Below, one piece after another: positions 47,701 through 58,804 of a DNA stretch of 64,000 nt. Origin of the DNA: Hofstenia miamia (taxonomy: Eukaryota > Xenacoelomorpha > Acoela > Hofsteniidae); contig CABFPE010000413.1 of assembly GCA_900660155.1 (NCBI GenBank), positions 337,882 through 401,881 on the forward strand, given 5' to 3'. The notes below the pieces were generated by a model, which worked only from the letters and a program-made list of their open reading frames with translations, had not been told where the DNA came from and did no database searches. Position 1 is the stretch's first letter, and each line of letters begins with the position of its first letter. The position numbers were made by a program, and so were the translations under genes.

Positions 47701-50700
47701 CGAGGTTAAGAAAGCAATACAAGAGGAGAGTAAGGAAAGTACTACAGAAGTCAGCATTGAATGGGCAAAAAAGCATAAGGGCAATTAATACGTGGGCAAT
47801 ACCAGTGTTGAGATATTCGGCAGGAATAGTTAGGTGGAACAAGAATGAACTGAGGGAATTAGACAAGGGAAGAGACAAGGAAGATACTAGCAGCAGAGAG
47901 AGCATTCAATCTAAATTGACATGTAGATAGGCTCTACATGGCAAGGCATAAGGGAGGGAAAGGGCTGATAAGTGTGGAGGAAAGTGTAGAAGCAGAAGCA
48001 CTAGGGCTAAAGGAATATGAAGAAGAGCAACCTAAGGGGTCTGTACTGGAGGTCACTAAGGATGGTTTAAAGACGAGCGGTGGGGATAAGATTGAAGAAG
48101 TCAAAGAGAGATACAAGTACTTAGGAGTAATAGAGAGGGACAGAACAGATCACAAGGAAATGAAGATGAGGCTAAGAAAAGAATACAAGAGGAGAGTAAG
48201 GAAGGTACTAGAGAAGTCAGCATTGAATGGGCAGAATAGTATAAAAGCAATTAATACATGGGCGATACTAGTGTTGAGATATTTAGCAGGAATAGTTAGG
48301 TGGAACAAGAATGAACTTAGGGAGCTAGACATGGAGACAAGGAAGATACTAGCAGCAGAAAGAGCATTCAACTTAAATGGAGATGTTGATAGGTTGTACA
48401 TGGCAAGGCATAAAGGAGGGAAAGGACTGCTGAGTGTAGAGGAAACAGTAGCACTAGGGCTAAAGGAATATGTAGAAAAGCAACCTAGAGTGTCCCTACT
48501 AGAGGTCACTAAGGAGCTAAGGAAGATAAGAGCTGACAGCGAAGGAAAGACAGCATACCAGAGTAGGATGGAATTAGAGAGACAAACAAGGTATAGGCAG
48601 AAGACAATTCATGGAGAATACTGGAGGAACACAGAAAAATGTGACAGAGAAGAAAGCAACAAGTGGTTAAAGAAGGCAATGCTGAAAAAAGAAACAGAAG
48701 CACTGATAAAGGCAGCACAGGAGCAAGCAATAAGAAGAAACTGGATGAAGAAGCATATAGATAGAAGAGTAGAAGTAAGTGATAAGTGTAGGCTATGTAA
48801 AAAAGAGGCGAAGAAAGTAGATCATCTGATAGCAGGGTGTGAGAAGTTGGCACAGAATGAGTATAAGTTCAGGCATGACAAGGTGGGAAGAATGGTACAC
48901 TGGAGTTTGAGCAGGCAGCATGGGTTAGAAGCAGGAGACAAATGGTATGAGCACAAGCCACAGAGCGTCATAGAAAATGAGAAGATTAAGATATTGTGGG
49001 ACTTCAACATACAGACAAGCAAGGTGATAGAAGCACGAGGCCAGTCATAGTAGTGGTAGACAAAGAGAAAAGATTAGGAACAGTGATAGACATAGTACCA
49101 AAGAACAGAAATGTAGAAAGCAAGAAGAAAGAGAAGATAGACAAGTACAGAGAGTTGGCAGAGGAAATACAAAGGCTGTGGAAGTTAAAGAAGGTTGAAG
49201 TAGTCCCAGTAGTAGTAGGAGCAGTGAGTAAGAAGCATAAGAGATACTTGGAGAAGTTGGGAGTACCAAAGTGGGTAGGAGTGGTAGCACAGAAGCCAGC
49301 ATTGTTAGGTACATCAAGAGTCTTGAGGAAAGCTCTCAGACTCCCTGGGAACTGGTGAGTTCCCTGAGCTGAGAGGAATACCAGCATGAAGCTGTGCGAA
49401 GTAAGACTATATTATCGTATCATACAAAAACAGTATAATGAGGGAAAATAATAAAACTTAGACCACTAACTATACGACAATAGCAAAGTAAAAATGATGT
49501 GCAAGAACTCGACCAGTCGAATTTGTTAATGAAAAAGTTTCAGTTTTGACATAAGTAGAAAGATTATATAGATAAATTTTTGTGTGAAGGTGAATGTAGT
49601 TGGCTAAAGGAATTATTCTTCTAAAGAAAAATTGCAGCGTTTTAACCTAATGGAATAATTGCGACTTGAAAATTTGTGGCATGCTAGATCTAAGATTTCA
49701 TTTTCTTGGTATGTAGGAGGTAATGTACAGCTGCAAATCTATGTTATAAGAGTTATTAAGCTGTTTATTGAAAAACAGAAGATCCAACATCTGTAGATGA
49801 AGAAAATTGGGATAATGCCTAAATAGTATAATCAGTCTTGATAATTTTTCTCTTGTGACATCCATCTAGTGCAACGACTCTGAAATCTCTCAAGGCGCTT
49901 CAGATCAGAACTAGAGGGGAACCAAGAAATGGAACCGTAAAGTAGGCTGGACAAAATGAAGGATTTATAAGGATACACTTTGTTTTTTGAGGTAAAATTG
50001 AAAGGTATAGTACGTTTGAGTTTCTTCAATGTGAAGTTATAGGATTTCATTTTATTATTAATATGTATATACCAGTTTAAAGTGGAAGATATTGTAATGC
50101 CTAGATCTTTGAAATACGATGAGGCAGTGACAGAAGGCATAACTGGACTAAAATAATCAGTCGGAAGTGGGATAATAAGCAACTGCAATTTAGAAATATT
50201 AAAATTCATGTCGTTATTAACACACCAAGATGGTACTAAAGTGAAATTCGAGTTTAAAGCAGCAACATTAGAGGTTGTAATCTTAAGATCATCAGCAATC
50301 AATAATGGTAAGCATGCAGTATAAACTTCAGGGAGGTCGTTGATGAAAATAAGAAACAGTAATGGCCCAAGGACTTAGCCTTGTGGGACCCCACTAGTGA
50401 TTGGTAACCGATCAGAATGACTGCTGTTTACAATGACCACTTGAGAATGATCAGATAAGTAAGAACTAAGAAGTAATAATAACTTTTTATCCAGCACTTT
50501 TTAGATTTTTCAATTAACCAATGATGTCATCTAAGGTAATAACAAACTCATCACATGGCTACTTCATGTATTTCTAAGTCTGGAAGTTGAGAAACAGCAG
50601 GTTGAAAACGGATACAAAATATTTGTTGAACAAGTTAGCAATGTGAGGATCACTAGAGGCGGCAACATCCTTCCAATACATAGGCTTAGGAATGACTGGT

Positions 50701-53700
50701 TTGTCAAATAATCTAATAAGTTGAAAGCAGGAGCTTAGAGACGAGGTACCAGCAACATTGTCAAAAAAACTAACGTTATCGAATTCTATGTATTGAAACA
50801 AGTCTTTTATTGTATTTAAAAGAGAACAATAGTTGCTTAAAGAAGAAGAGCGTTGGAATTTATGTTGTTTTGAGGAACTAATATTGTACAAATAAACAGT
50901 ATGTGAAGATAAATATGACGGTAGAATGCATCTTTCCTTCCGTTTGTGGGGAGTAAATTGAGCAATCAAGGAGAATAATTCATTGTACCAATGCTTTACG
51001 TAATCTTGTGAAAAGTAAAAAAAGTGATGTCCCAAGGGCAAGGGTAAAATCTATGAACTATGAGATGGCCAGTCAACATCAGAAAGGTTAAAATCACCAA
51101 AAACATGCTTTATCAGGTTATTAGGAGAGATTGAATTACTAAGGCAGAAAGAGCATCCAATGTTGTAAGCAAAATCAAGAGCTTGAATTATGTTTGTTTG
51201 AATCATTGTTGAATCATGTTCCAGAGATTTAGCAAGACTGTAAGAACCACCCAAATTTTCGGGTACACCAGAAATTAATATTCTTTGTTTATTTCAAGAA
51301 TAAGACATGTTAGCTAGAAATAATTTGATTGCATCAAGTTTAGAGTTGAGATCATGAATCATAACTTGAGTATCAGCATGGATTGATTCCAGCTTGGCTA
51401 ATTCGGAAGGAAAAGAATTACTTTAGTTTATCTCATTCATTTAGACACAAGTTTAAAAATTTAATCTTTTGAACTTAATTTGTCCAATCTGTAGAATAAA
51501 AAGATACGATTTTTCGTAATAAGTGATTTAATGCAGGTAGCATGTATATATTTGTGCTTTTTGTGATTTTTCGGAAGCTGTCCAGTAAAAAAATACTAAA
51601 AATTGAAATTGAGAAGTATATTCTAAAGTATGTAAGTGAATGAATCTACAATTGAGCCCCTTGGTCCTAAAAAATTTGAGTTATTTAATACTAAAATACC
51701 CTGAAATTAATAAATAGCATAATACTTAATAAGTCTTTCAAAAATAGAATTAGTTTATTAGATAATTATATTTACATGTTGAACTTTGATCGTACCTACT
51801 GAAAAAAACTGGCATGTATTAGAGTCTGAACTTTAGCTTATCAAATAATCTGAAAGTTATAAATGTGAATTTTGTCAAATAATATTGGTTGTGCTTAATT
51901 TTGTTTGCACTACTTACGTCATTCCACTTATTTTGAAAATGCTCGCAGATCATATATACGCATTTTTAATCGAATTACTGTTAATGACATAATTAAGGAA
52001 CAAGGAAATCCTTAAAAGAAAATCATGATAAGAGATATACAAATATACAATGAAAGTCTGTATTCAGTAGTCACGCATTTGTTTCATCTTTGCAATTACT
52101 TGAATGAAACCACATGTTTAAAAAAAACAATTACCATTGTCATTATAGCAAAATATGCTCATGACATTTAGATTTTGAACATATATAGAGTTGCAATTGC
52201 AAACCAAGTTCATATTGTGATGATGAAGTATTATTGTTTTTAAAAAACATTAAAATTTGTCTGTGATATTTCTTTATCATAAAAATTCTACTGATTTTTT
52301 GAAATTGCATCATTTTCATAATATTGGGCTAAAGAAGCGCTGCCATTATAGATTTGTAGGGTTCACGAATTTCATACCACCTAGTTATTTAATTTATCCA
52401 CCCATTGAAGAAGAAATACCCACTTTACAACTATTGTATTATTCACAAACAAAGTTATTTATGTTCATTTAGTTGCTTTCTCATAAAAATATAATTAGAT
52501 ATTTGAAATAAACACACAACTATTTGCAAGTAGCAATCTTAGCTTGCATATATTACAAAATTCGATTACTACAGTAGGCCTATACAACAGAAACAAAATA
52601 TTATTAAAGATTGTGTACTCAAAAATAACTTACAATATTCAATTTAAGTAAAGTCTATTTTTCAACCTCCTCTAGAATCAACAAATTCAAATGATTTTTA
52701 AGCTATTTATAAATAGCTTACCAAATATATATATATATTCAAACTCGCAAAAATTGATCACGTAGTAAAATTTTCCTAAAAAATGGCTTGCACAAAAGTG
52801 GACCTCTACTCTATTGTATCACGGCGCACTGCGGTGCAATATACCTATCGCTACCACACAGCGCGCATTTTTAAGTTCCAAAGATAAGAGCTCCAGAATG
52901 CCGTTGGAACGTCTTTTCAACAAAGGTGTTTAAAAATAATAGAATAATCAAAGTAGGATGGTGTCAAATTATGCTTATAGAAATATCTTGTCAAGCTACA
53001 CAACTAACATTGACGTCACTTCATAAGTGATTCTACATATTTGCAAAGTACTTTCTAGAAACATATGATGTACGTTGAACTTTTTAAATGCTTATATAGA
53101 ATTTAATTTGCTGCATTACCAAAGACATTTTGAATCATGGGAAGTTTTTGCGTGATTGACTCAAAGACTGCATAGTGGAGACGTACTGGAATAGAAATTC
53201 ATTATGCACAAGCCCTAAATTTGCAAGGAGAAGCCAGATTACCAATATATAGTATGATTTATCATCTTTGATATATCATTCTGTATTTTTAGGTGCGCAG
53301 CCACAAATCTATTTTGGCAGTGTCACAAAATAAAAAATACAGCTTGATGTTTACCCATTTTACGACCTCTTAACTTGCCAAGCAAAAATATGGACTGCAA
53401 ATATTTTGAGATTAGATCATGTATTAAACCCTCTGAATTATGATTTAAAGACAAAAACTCTTCCAAGCTGCTAGATATCCTTGTTAATCTTTGCTAAAAT
53501 AATCATTTAGAAGCTTCACTGCTAATTAATCATCAGACATTACATTTATTGTTCTAACAGTTTTGAGATTCTGTAATTAAAATTACTTTTTTTAGATATT
53601 TAATATTTAACCATGTAAAAACAATGCTTAATTGAAAAACAAACACACTGGATTTCAATAACTATGCTATACAATACAAATAAAGAGTACATTGCGACAA

Positions 53701-55091
53701 GAAATTGGACATTGGTTCCAAGGCTTAGACATACATTATTTCTGCGCAATACATTCAAGAAAAATAATAATTCTGAATTTTTGTCAATGTCCCAATTTCT
53801 GAGGAGACACGTGTGCTTGTAGCCTGCGCAAGTGCTATGCTAGGTTGATCATAAATTAAATATATATTTGTAGGGATTTTTATATAAATACTACGCTACA
53901 GCCAATGCGTATTTGTAATATTTTTTGCAATTAATCAAATAATTTTGTTCATGATGAGTAAATTTTCTATGAATGTTGTAATTACTATTTTGGGCTCCTA
54001 TTTTTTTAAAACATTGGAGCCACAAATATATAGTACATATGTCATTTAGAAAATGATCAATTAATATTTCAATGTTAGAGATTTTTTTCTAATTTCAAAG
54101 TTTACAGCCTTTTTTATCGCAAAGTCAGAGGTTGCGAGGCCATTATTGACTTTATTTTTATGTGTGTGCCAGTATTATTAAGTTATCGATTTTTGCAGTA
54201 TGGAAATGGTGAAGAACTTTTTTAGTTAACAGACTTTGATAAACTTGGAAAAGCATTTCTGTATACACATCCATACTTTTTTCAAGAGCGAAATATTCCT
54301 GAAGATTTAAAAGGTGAACTTCCGTCTTTGGCCAGTGCTTTCCAAGAAAAAGTCAATCACGCAGAACCTTATTATAACATCCAAAGCTCATTCACTCGAG
54401 TAGAAGGTCTTCCTTTCACTATATTTGCCAAAAGTTCACAATATGGAAAGGTATGTTATATATTACTTTCAGAGGTCAAACTTTTCAAGCTTAATATTGA
54501 CTAATTAAATAAGTTTATTGATTTATCTTTCAGAAATCAACATAAGTTTTCGATGAATACACAAGTATACATAATACATTCATAAATACTAAAATTATAT
54601 ATATGTTAGAAGCCATGAATTTCAGTAGAACTCTATTTCATTATAGTCGCAGAGATATGGCCTACGAAATTACGTCTGGACAGTACAGCACTAACAAATT
54701 TATAACAACACTCAGGAAAAACCAATTTATAACACTCTATTGCGCTTACTTGAATACCTATCCACGCACCCGACCAATTTAAAATGGACTTCAGTAAAGT
54801 TAATTGATGCTTCCTGATTTCAGAATTCATTGCCATGTATCTATTTATTTCACCATTTATTTTTACGATTGTTTTTATATTTTAGTAAATATTCGCTTCT
54901 ATAATAATATTAATAATAAGAGTCAAAGAAAAATATTTACTATAGAATACAGTTAAACTAAAATCTAAATATATGATATAAAATAATAAGAATAATTTTT
55001 TGTGTGTCTATGTATGTAGTGAGCTCAGTTTAAGAAATCAGTAAATGTGTTTCCGATCGTGTTTTATTAGTGCAAATAATAATAAGAATAA

Positions 55092-55130
<39 letters not shown>

Positions 55131-58100
55131 TAATAATAATAATAATAATCATAATGGATGCAAAGATCAGTTGTTGATAGATAAGGCAGTGGTGGAGAAT
55201 TGTAGAAGAAGGAAGACAAATTTAGCAATGTCATGAATAGACTACAGGAAGGCATATGAGAGCATATCACATAGGTGGGTTATAAGTTGGAGAAGAATAG
55301 TAGAGCAGTGAGTCACCTGTGGTAATTGGACATCCTGAAGATATATGCTAGTTCAAGGAAGATGTTGCAGAAGCAAGTGGAAACATTGGAAAAGGCAAGA
55401 AGAGATTCAGGGATAGAATTTGGATTAGGAAAGTGTGCGGGAGTGATAATGAGTAGAGGTAAGTGTATGGATGTTGATGGTTTAAAGACGAGCGATGGGG
55501 ATAAGATTGAGGAAGTCAAAGAGAGGTACAAATACTTAGGAGTAATAGAGAGGGACAGAACAGATCACAAGGAAATGAAGATGAGGCTAAGAAAAGAATA
55601 CAAGAGGAGAGTAAGGAACGTACTAGAGAAGTCAGCATGGAATGGGCAGAATAGTATAAAAGCAATGAACTTAGGGAGCTAGACATGGAGACAAGGAAGA
55701 TACTAGCAGCAGAAAGAGCATTCAACTTAAATGGAAATGTTGATAGGTTGTACATGGCAAGGCATAAAGGAGGGAAAGGACTGCTGAGTGTAGAGGAAGC
55801 AGTAGAAGCACTAGGGCTAAAGGAATATGTAGAAAAGCAACCTAGAGTGTCCCTACTAGAGGTCACTAAGGAGCTAAGGAAGCTAAGAACTGAGAGTGAA
55901 GGAAAGACAGCATACCAGAGTAGGATGGAATCAGAGAGACAAAAAAGTTATAGGCACAAGGTGATGCATGGAGAATACTGGAGGAACACAGAAAAATGTG
56001 ACAGAGAAGAAAGCAACAAGTGGTTAAAGAAGGCAGGAGTGAAAAGAGAAACAGAAGCATGATAATGGCAGCACAGGAGCAAGCAATAACAACAAACTGG
56101 GTGAAGAAGCATATAGACAGACGATTTGAAGTAAGTGATAAGTGTAGGCTATGCAAGAAAAAGGTGGAGACAGTAGATCATCTGATAGTAGGGTGTGAGA
56201 AGTTGGCACAGAATGAGTCTAAGTTCAGGCATGACAAGGTGGGAAGAATGGTACATTGGAGCTTGAGCAGGCAGCATGGGTTAGAAGCAGGAGACAAGTG
56301 GTATGAGTCATAGAGAATGATAAGGTTAAGATACTGTGGGACTTTAACATACAGACGAGCAAAGTGATAGAAGCACGAAGGCCAGACATAGTAGTGGTAG
56401 ACAAAGAAAAAAGATTAGGAGCAGTGATAGACATAGCAGTATCAAAGAACAGAAATGTAGAAAGCAAGGAGAAAGAGAAGATAGACAAGTATATGGAGTT
56501 GTCAGAGGAAATAGAAAAACTGTGGAAGTTAAAGAAGGTTAAAGTAGTCCCGGTAGTTGTAGGAGCACTAGGAGCTGTGAGTAAGGAGCATAAGAGATAC
56601 TTGAAAAAGTTGGGAGTACCAAAGCGGTAAGGGGCAGTAGCACAGAAGGCAGCATTGTTAGGAACGGCTAGAGTCCTGAGGAAAGCTCTCAGACTCCCTG
56701 GGAACTGGTGAGTTCCCCGAGCTTAGAAGGATAACAGCATGAACCTGTGAGAAGTAATGAAATAATAAAAACAGTAATGGTAATAATAATAGTAATAAAT
56801 AATGTATGGTACCACAAGGTGGTGTATGCAAATAAAATTAAAATAAATTTATACAGAAAAAAATATGAACAAAAATTAGAGAAAATCGTGTCAGGAGGAG
56901 CAGCTACAGAATGGGAAAAAAAACACATTCAAAATGAAGACGAAATTCAGATAAGAAAGAAAGAAGAAATGTGAGGAGTTTATTTTTAAAATTTCGAGGG
57001 TTAGACCAAAGATCAATTTCTAAATTTGAGATAATGAAGTTAGCAAGAGTTCTTATGCAATAGAAATAATTATGAGAACAAGTTGCTTTATAATTGAGAG
57101 GGAGATGAAACAAGACATTAGAGGAACAGCGAGAGTATATGCAGGATTGGAGAATTTAAGAAAATCTGAAAAATCGAAGTCACAAAGGTCAAGATGTAAT
57201 TTGCTAAGAAAAATGAGATCTAGAAACTTGAGAAATAGGCAAAAATCTAGCTTTAAGAAGAAATTAAGCTCGGTTATAAGAGAAGATCCAGCAAAAGCCG
57301 TGATATAAGAGCCTGTCACGTTTAATAGAAGAAGAGGAATTTAGATACCATCATTGGGAATTATAGCATTAATAATTTTTATGATAATGCACTCTCAGGA
57401 AACTATAAAATACGTATTAACTGCTGCAAATTTCAATATTTGTTAGTCTATTCATTATGATATTTTGTTCATATATTGATAAAATTATTGATAAATGTAA
57501 ATGCAATTAATAATTTAGGACATTGTCTCTGGACTAATGGCACCACATTTGAAAAGTAAACTTATTTCTGAAACTTGGGAACACAGTTCAAAAACATTAA
57601 GTCCCTACTGCTCTGGAGAATATCATGTAAGTACAGATTTAGCATAGTTTGTAATTATTTGAAGCAATTAATAAACTTAGTAATTTTTTACGAACAATTG
57701 ACTCGACTCTTCAAAATTGAAAAATAAACTTAAGTTTTTTTGTTCGCTACATTCAAACACTATCAAACTTAACAAAGTAGTGATGTATTATCTTCATAGT
57801 TAACGACTTTATAATAAAAATACACAGATATGTTAATAATTACCTTTAAGGTAATATTAAAATTGAATGCTTACAAATTGCATTGTATTTGTTCGTTACA
57901 AATAGACTATGTAAAAAACCCATCACAGTCATTTTTGAATTCCAATGCAATGCAATTAGTAATTCTAATTTCACATTTAGGTTGATATGGTGACGAAAAT
58001 AAATATATCTTATTATAAGATATTCTATAACTCCGACGATCACAGCAAATGGGCAGTTTCCGATGGTGCTTACTTTTGTAGTGGAGATATCAATAGAGTT

Positions 58101-58208
58101 GAAACGCAATTTACAAGAGGGGGCCTCTATGTGTGCATGGAATTGCAATCACTAAATGATAATGTTAAGAGTATAATTGGAGGATATGATGGATGTAGTT
58201 CTTCGTGA
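42134..58208 (+). CDS. DNASE2: Deoxyribonuclease II, six exons, 350 residues
   Basis: Acid endonuclease of lysosome or secretion that cuts DNA without metal ions. Exons: 42134-42265, 44189-44410, 45586-45723, 54226-54450, 57519-57626 and 57981-58208, every intron in phase 0 with GT..AG. A signal peptide (residues 1-19) precedes DCIGEDGSSVDWWYIYKLP. The three catalytic histidines of DNase II are present: GHTK (H116), PHSVPKFPP (H133) and DHSKW (H296), against H115, H132 and H297 in human. Cysteines C22, C160, C270, C308, C327 and C347 match the disulfide pattern. Sequons at N74, N107, N112 and N283 suit a secreted glycoprotein. Exon 4 needs the acceptor at 54225; an AG 27 bases upstream would add an in-frame TAG. 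Introns 3 (8.5 kb) and 4 (3.1 kb) hold retroelements. The reading is complete and intact. Confidence 0.93.
43005..43034. repeat. (GA)n microsatellite
   Basis: About 15 GA units in DNase II intron 1. Confidence 0.95.
43963..43980. repeat. Short (AT)n microsatellite
   Basis: TA units in DNase II intron 1. Confidence 0.85.
44672..44716. repeat. (AT)n microsatellite
   Basis: About 22 AT units in DNase II intron 2. The rest of that intron (44411-45585) shows nothing recognisable. Confidence 0.95.
46240..47623. repeat. Long dispersed repeat, copy B (core 46555-47623), in DNase II intron 3
   Basis: Direct-orientation copy of 33690-35086, constant offset 12537 through the core. It ends exactly where the LINE copy begins, sharing 'gataa' at the junction. 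Confidence 0.85.
47619..49405 (+). mobile_element. LINE with restriction-like endonuclease (R2/R4/NeSL type), copy 1
   Basis: Starts mid-RT (truncated 5') and is a head-to-tail composite: a first block (47619-48060, RT thumb region GYKYL...NTWAIPVLRYSAGIVRWNKNEL) joins in frame at 'gtcactaag|gatggttta' to a second, fresher block repeating the same region (from 48062). Then follow DVDRLYMARHKGGKGLLSVEE, a CCHC knuckle CRLCKKEAKKVDHLIAGC, KFRHDKVGRMVHWSL, ILWDFNIQT, and the endonuclease VVVDKEKRLGTVIDI. The 370-codon frame 47938-49050 spans the joint. A one-base loss near 49040 shifts frame, and the endonuclease PD motif reads PV here. The C-terminal end is LRKALRLPGNW. Inactive. Confidence 0.85.
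49830..51420 (-). mobile_element. CR1/Jockey-like LINE with APE-endonuclease remnant
   Basis: Reading leftwards on the minus strand: HVFGDFNLSDVDW (the APE endonuclease GDFN motif, near 51070-51110), a linker frame at 50574-51041 (NLFNKYFVSVF is typical before the RT), then RLPITSGVPQG, a stop, VLGPLLFLIFINDLP and IADDLKI (50280-50420), and the C-terminal RT at 49832-50302 (SFILSSLLYGSISWF). The front half of the RT is missing. It lies antisense in DNase II intron 3. Confidence 0.85.
51421..54225. other. Rest of DNase II intron 3, no feature seen
   Basis: AT-rich. A GC-richer patch 'cacggcgcactgcggtgc' at about 52822 stands out and may be a transposon end, but no partner was found. Confidence 0.4.
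55074..55155. repeat. (AAT)n microsatellite abutting a LINE
   Basis: About 27 trinucleotide units, a few changed to AAG or GAT, ending at the 5' edge of LINE copy 2. Confidence 0.95.
55156..56760 (+). mobile_element. LINE with restriction-like endonuclease (R2/R4/NeSL type), copy 2
   Basis: Begins in the RT palm with GCKDQLLIDKAVVENCRRRKTNLAMS, then IDYRKAYE, and after a deletion of the central RT, DSGIEFGLGKCAGVIMSRGK and YKYLGVIERDRTDHKE. It carries the CCHC knuckle CRLCKKKVETVDHLIVGC and an endonuclease EARRPDIVVVDKEKRLGAVIDIAV with the PD..D motif preserved. The frames break several times (near 55680, 56060 and 56310, and a stop after GVPKR). The coding end reads LRKALRLPGNW. The 3' tail runs into TAA-rich sequence, and the 5' edge lies on (AAT)n, in DNase II intron 4. 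Confidence 0.85.
56761..57518 (+). other. TAA-rich tail then purine-rich, Lys/Arg-coding stretch
   Basis: 56763-56806 is rich in TAA units. From 56870 to 57330 the plus strand is strikingly purine-rich and reads Lys/Arg/Glu-rich in short frames (for example 57072-57308). This composition matches the coding strand of the neighbouring LINE, so it may be the 5' part of another copy, but no defining motif is present. Confidence 0.35.
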
Positions 58209-58496
58209 ATTTAAGCACAATTTTTAATGCATAAATACGTTAATAATAATTTCTGAAACTTTCTTTTTAATACTATGACTTCTGTACTTATCTCATTTGG
58301 AACTATAATTTGATAGCCTAATTACTCTAAAAAATGAAATATATTTTAATTGGTTATTGACTAAGTTGAAATAGTTCATTGCACATATCTAAAAATATTA
58401 AAAATCTATACATGTAGTTTATCACATTGTTCGATTGGTTTTAATGAAATATATAATTTTATTGGTGTGACATTTGAAAAAAACAAACTTCATGGC

Positions 58497-58799
58497 CAGG
58501 ATCGCGTCGACGTCGGCGGGGGCCTTGGCCCGCTCAATATTCAATATTCTGCAAAGAATTTTTATTTAAATTTTGTTTTTAGTATTTTGCTGTTTTGAAT
58601 TACAATGCGAAGACTTCAATTTAATGATTAACATGTTCGGTTTTCAAAGGAGCATTGAGGCACACAACGCTTTTTGCTAGAATTATTTCTTTGCATTACG
58701 TTGCCATTCTAAGGTACTTAGCAAGCTTCCAAGGAAAAAAAATTCTTCATTTTTTAGAATATTTGCCCCCTCAATAAAAAATTTTTGCCGCGATCCCTG
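58497..58799. mobile_element. hAT-like MITE with 5-base target duplication
   Basis: Left end CAGGATCGCG; right end reverse-complemented CAGGGATCGCGGC. ATGGC flanks both sides (58492-58496 and 58800-58804). 303 bases, GC-rich at the ends and AT-rich inside, no coding sequence. The terminus is hAT-like, while a 5-base duplication suggests a hAT subgroup with short duplications or another superfamily. Confidence 0.75.
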
Positions 58800-58804
58800 A
58801 TGGC

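Noticed and set aside
48150-49387. Several minus-strand frames of 90-127 codons rich in Ser and Leu
   Set aside because: They are reverse-strand shadows of the purine-rich LINE coding strand.
54199-54225. In-frame TAG in DNase II exon 4, suggesting a pseudogene
   Set aside because: A second acceptor directly after the TAG restores a gap-free alignment with the family; all other exons are intact.
55045-55236. Poly-Asn protein frame
   Set aside because: It is the translation of the (AAT)n microsatellite running into LINE sequence.
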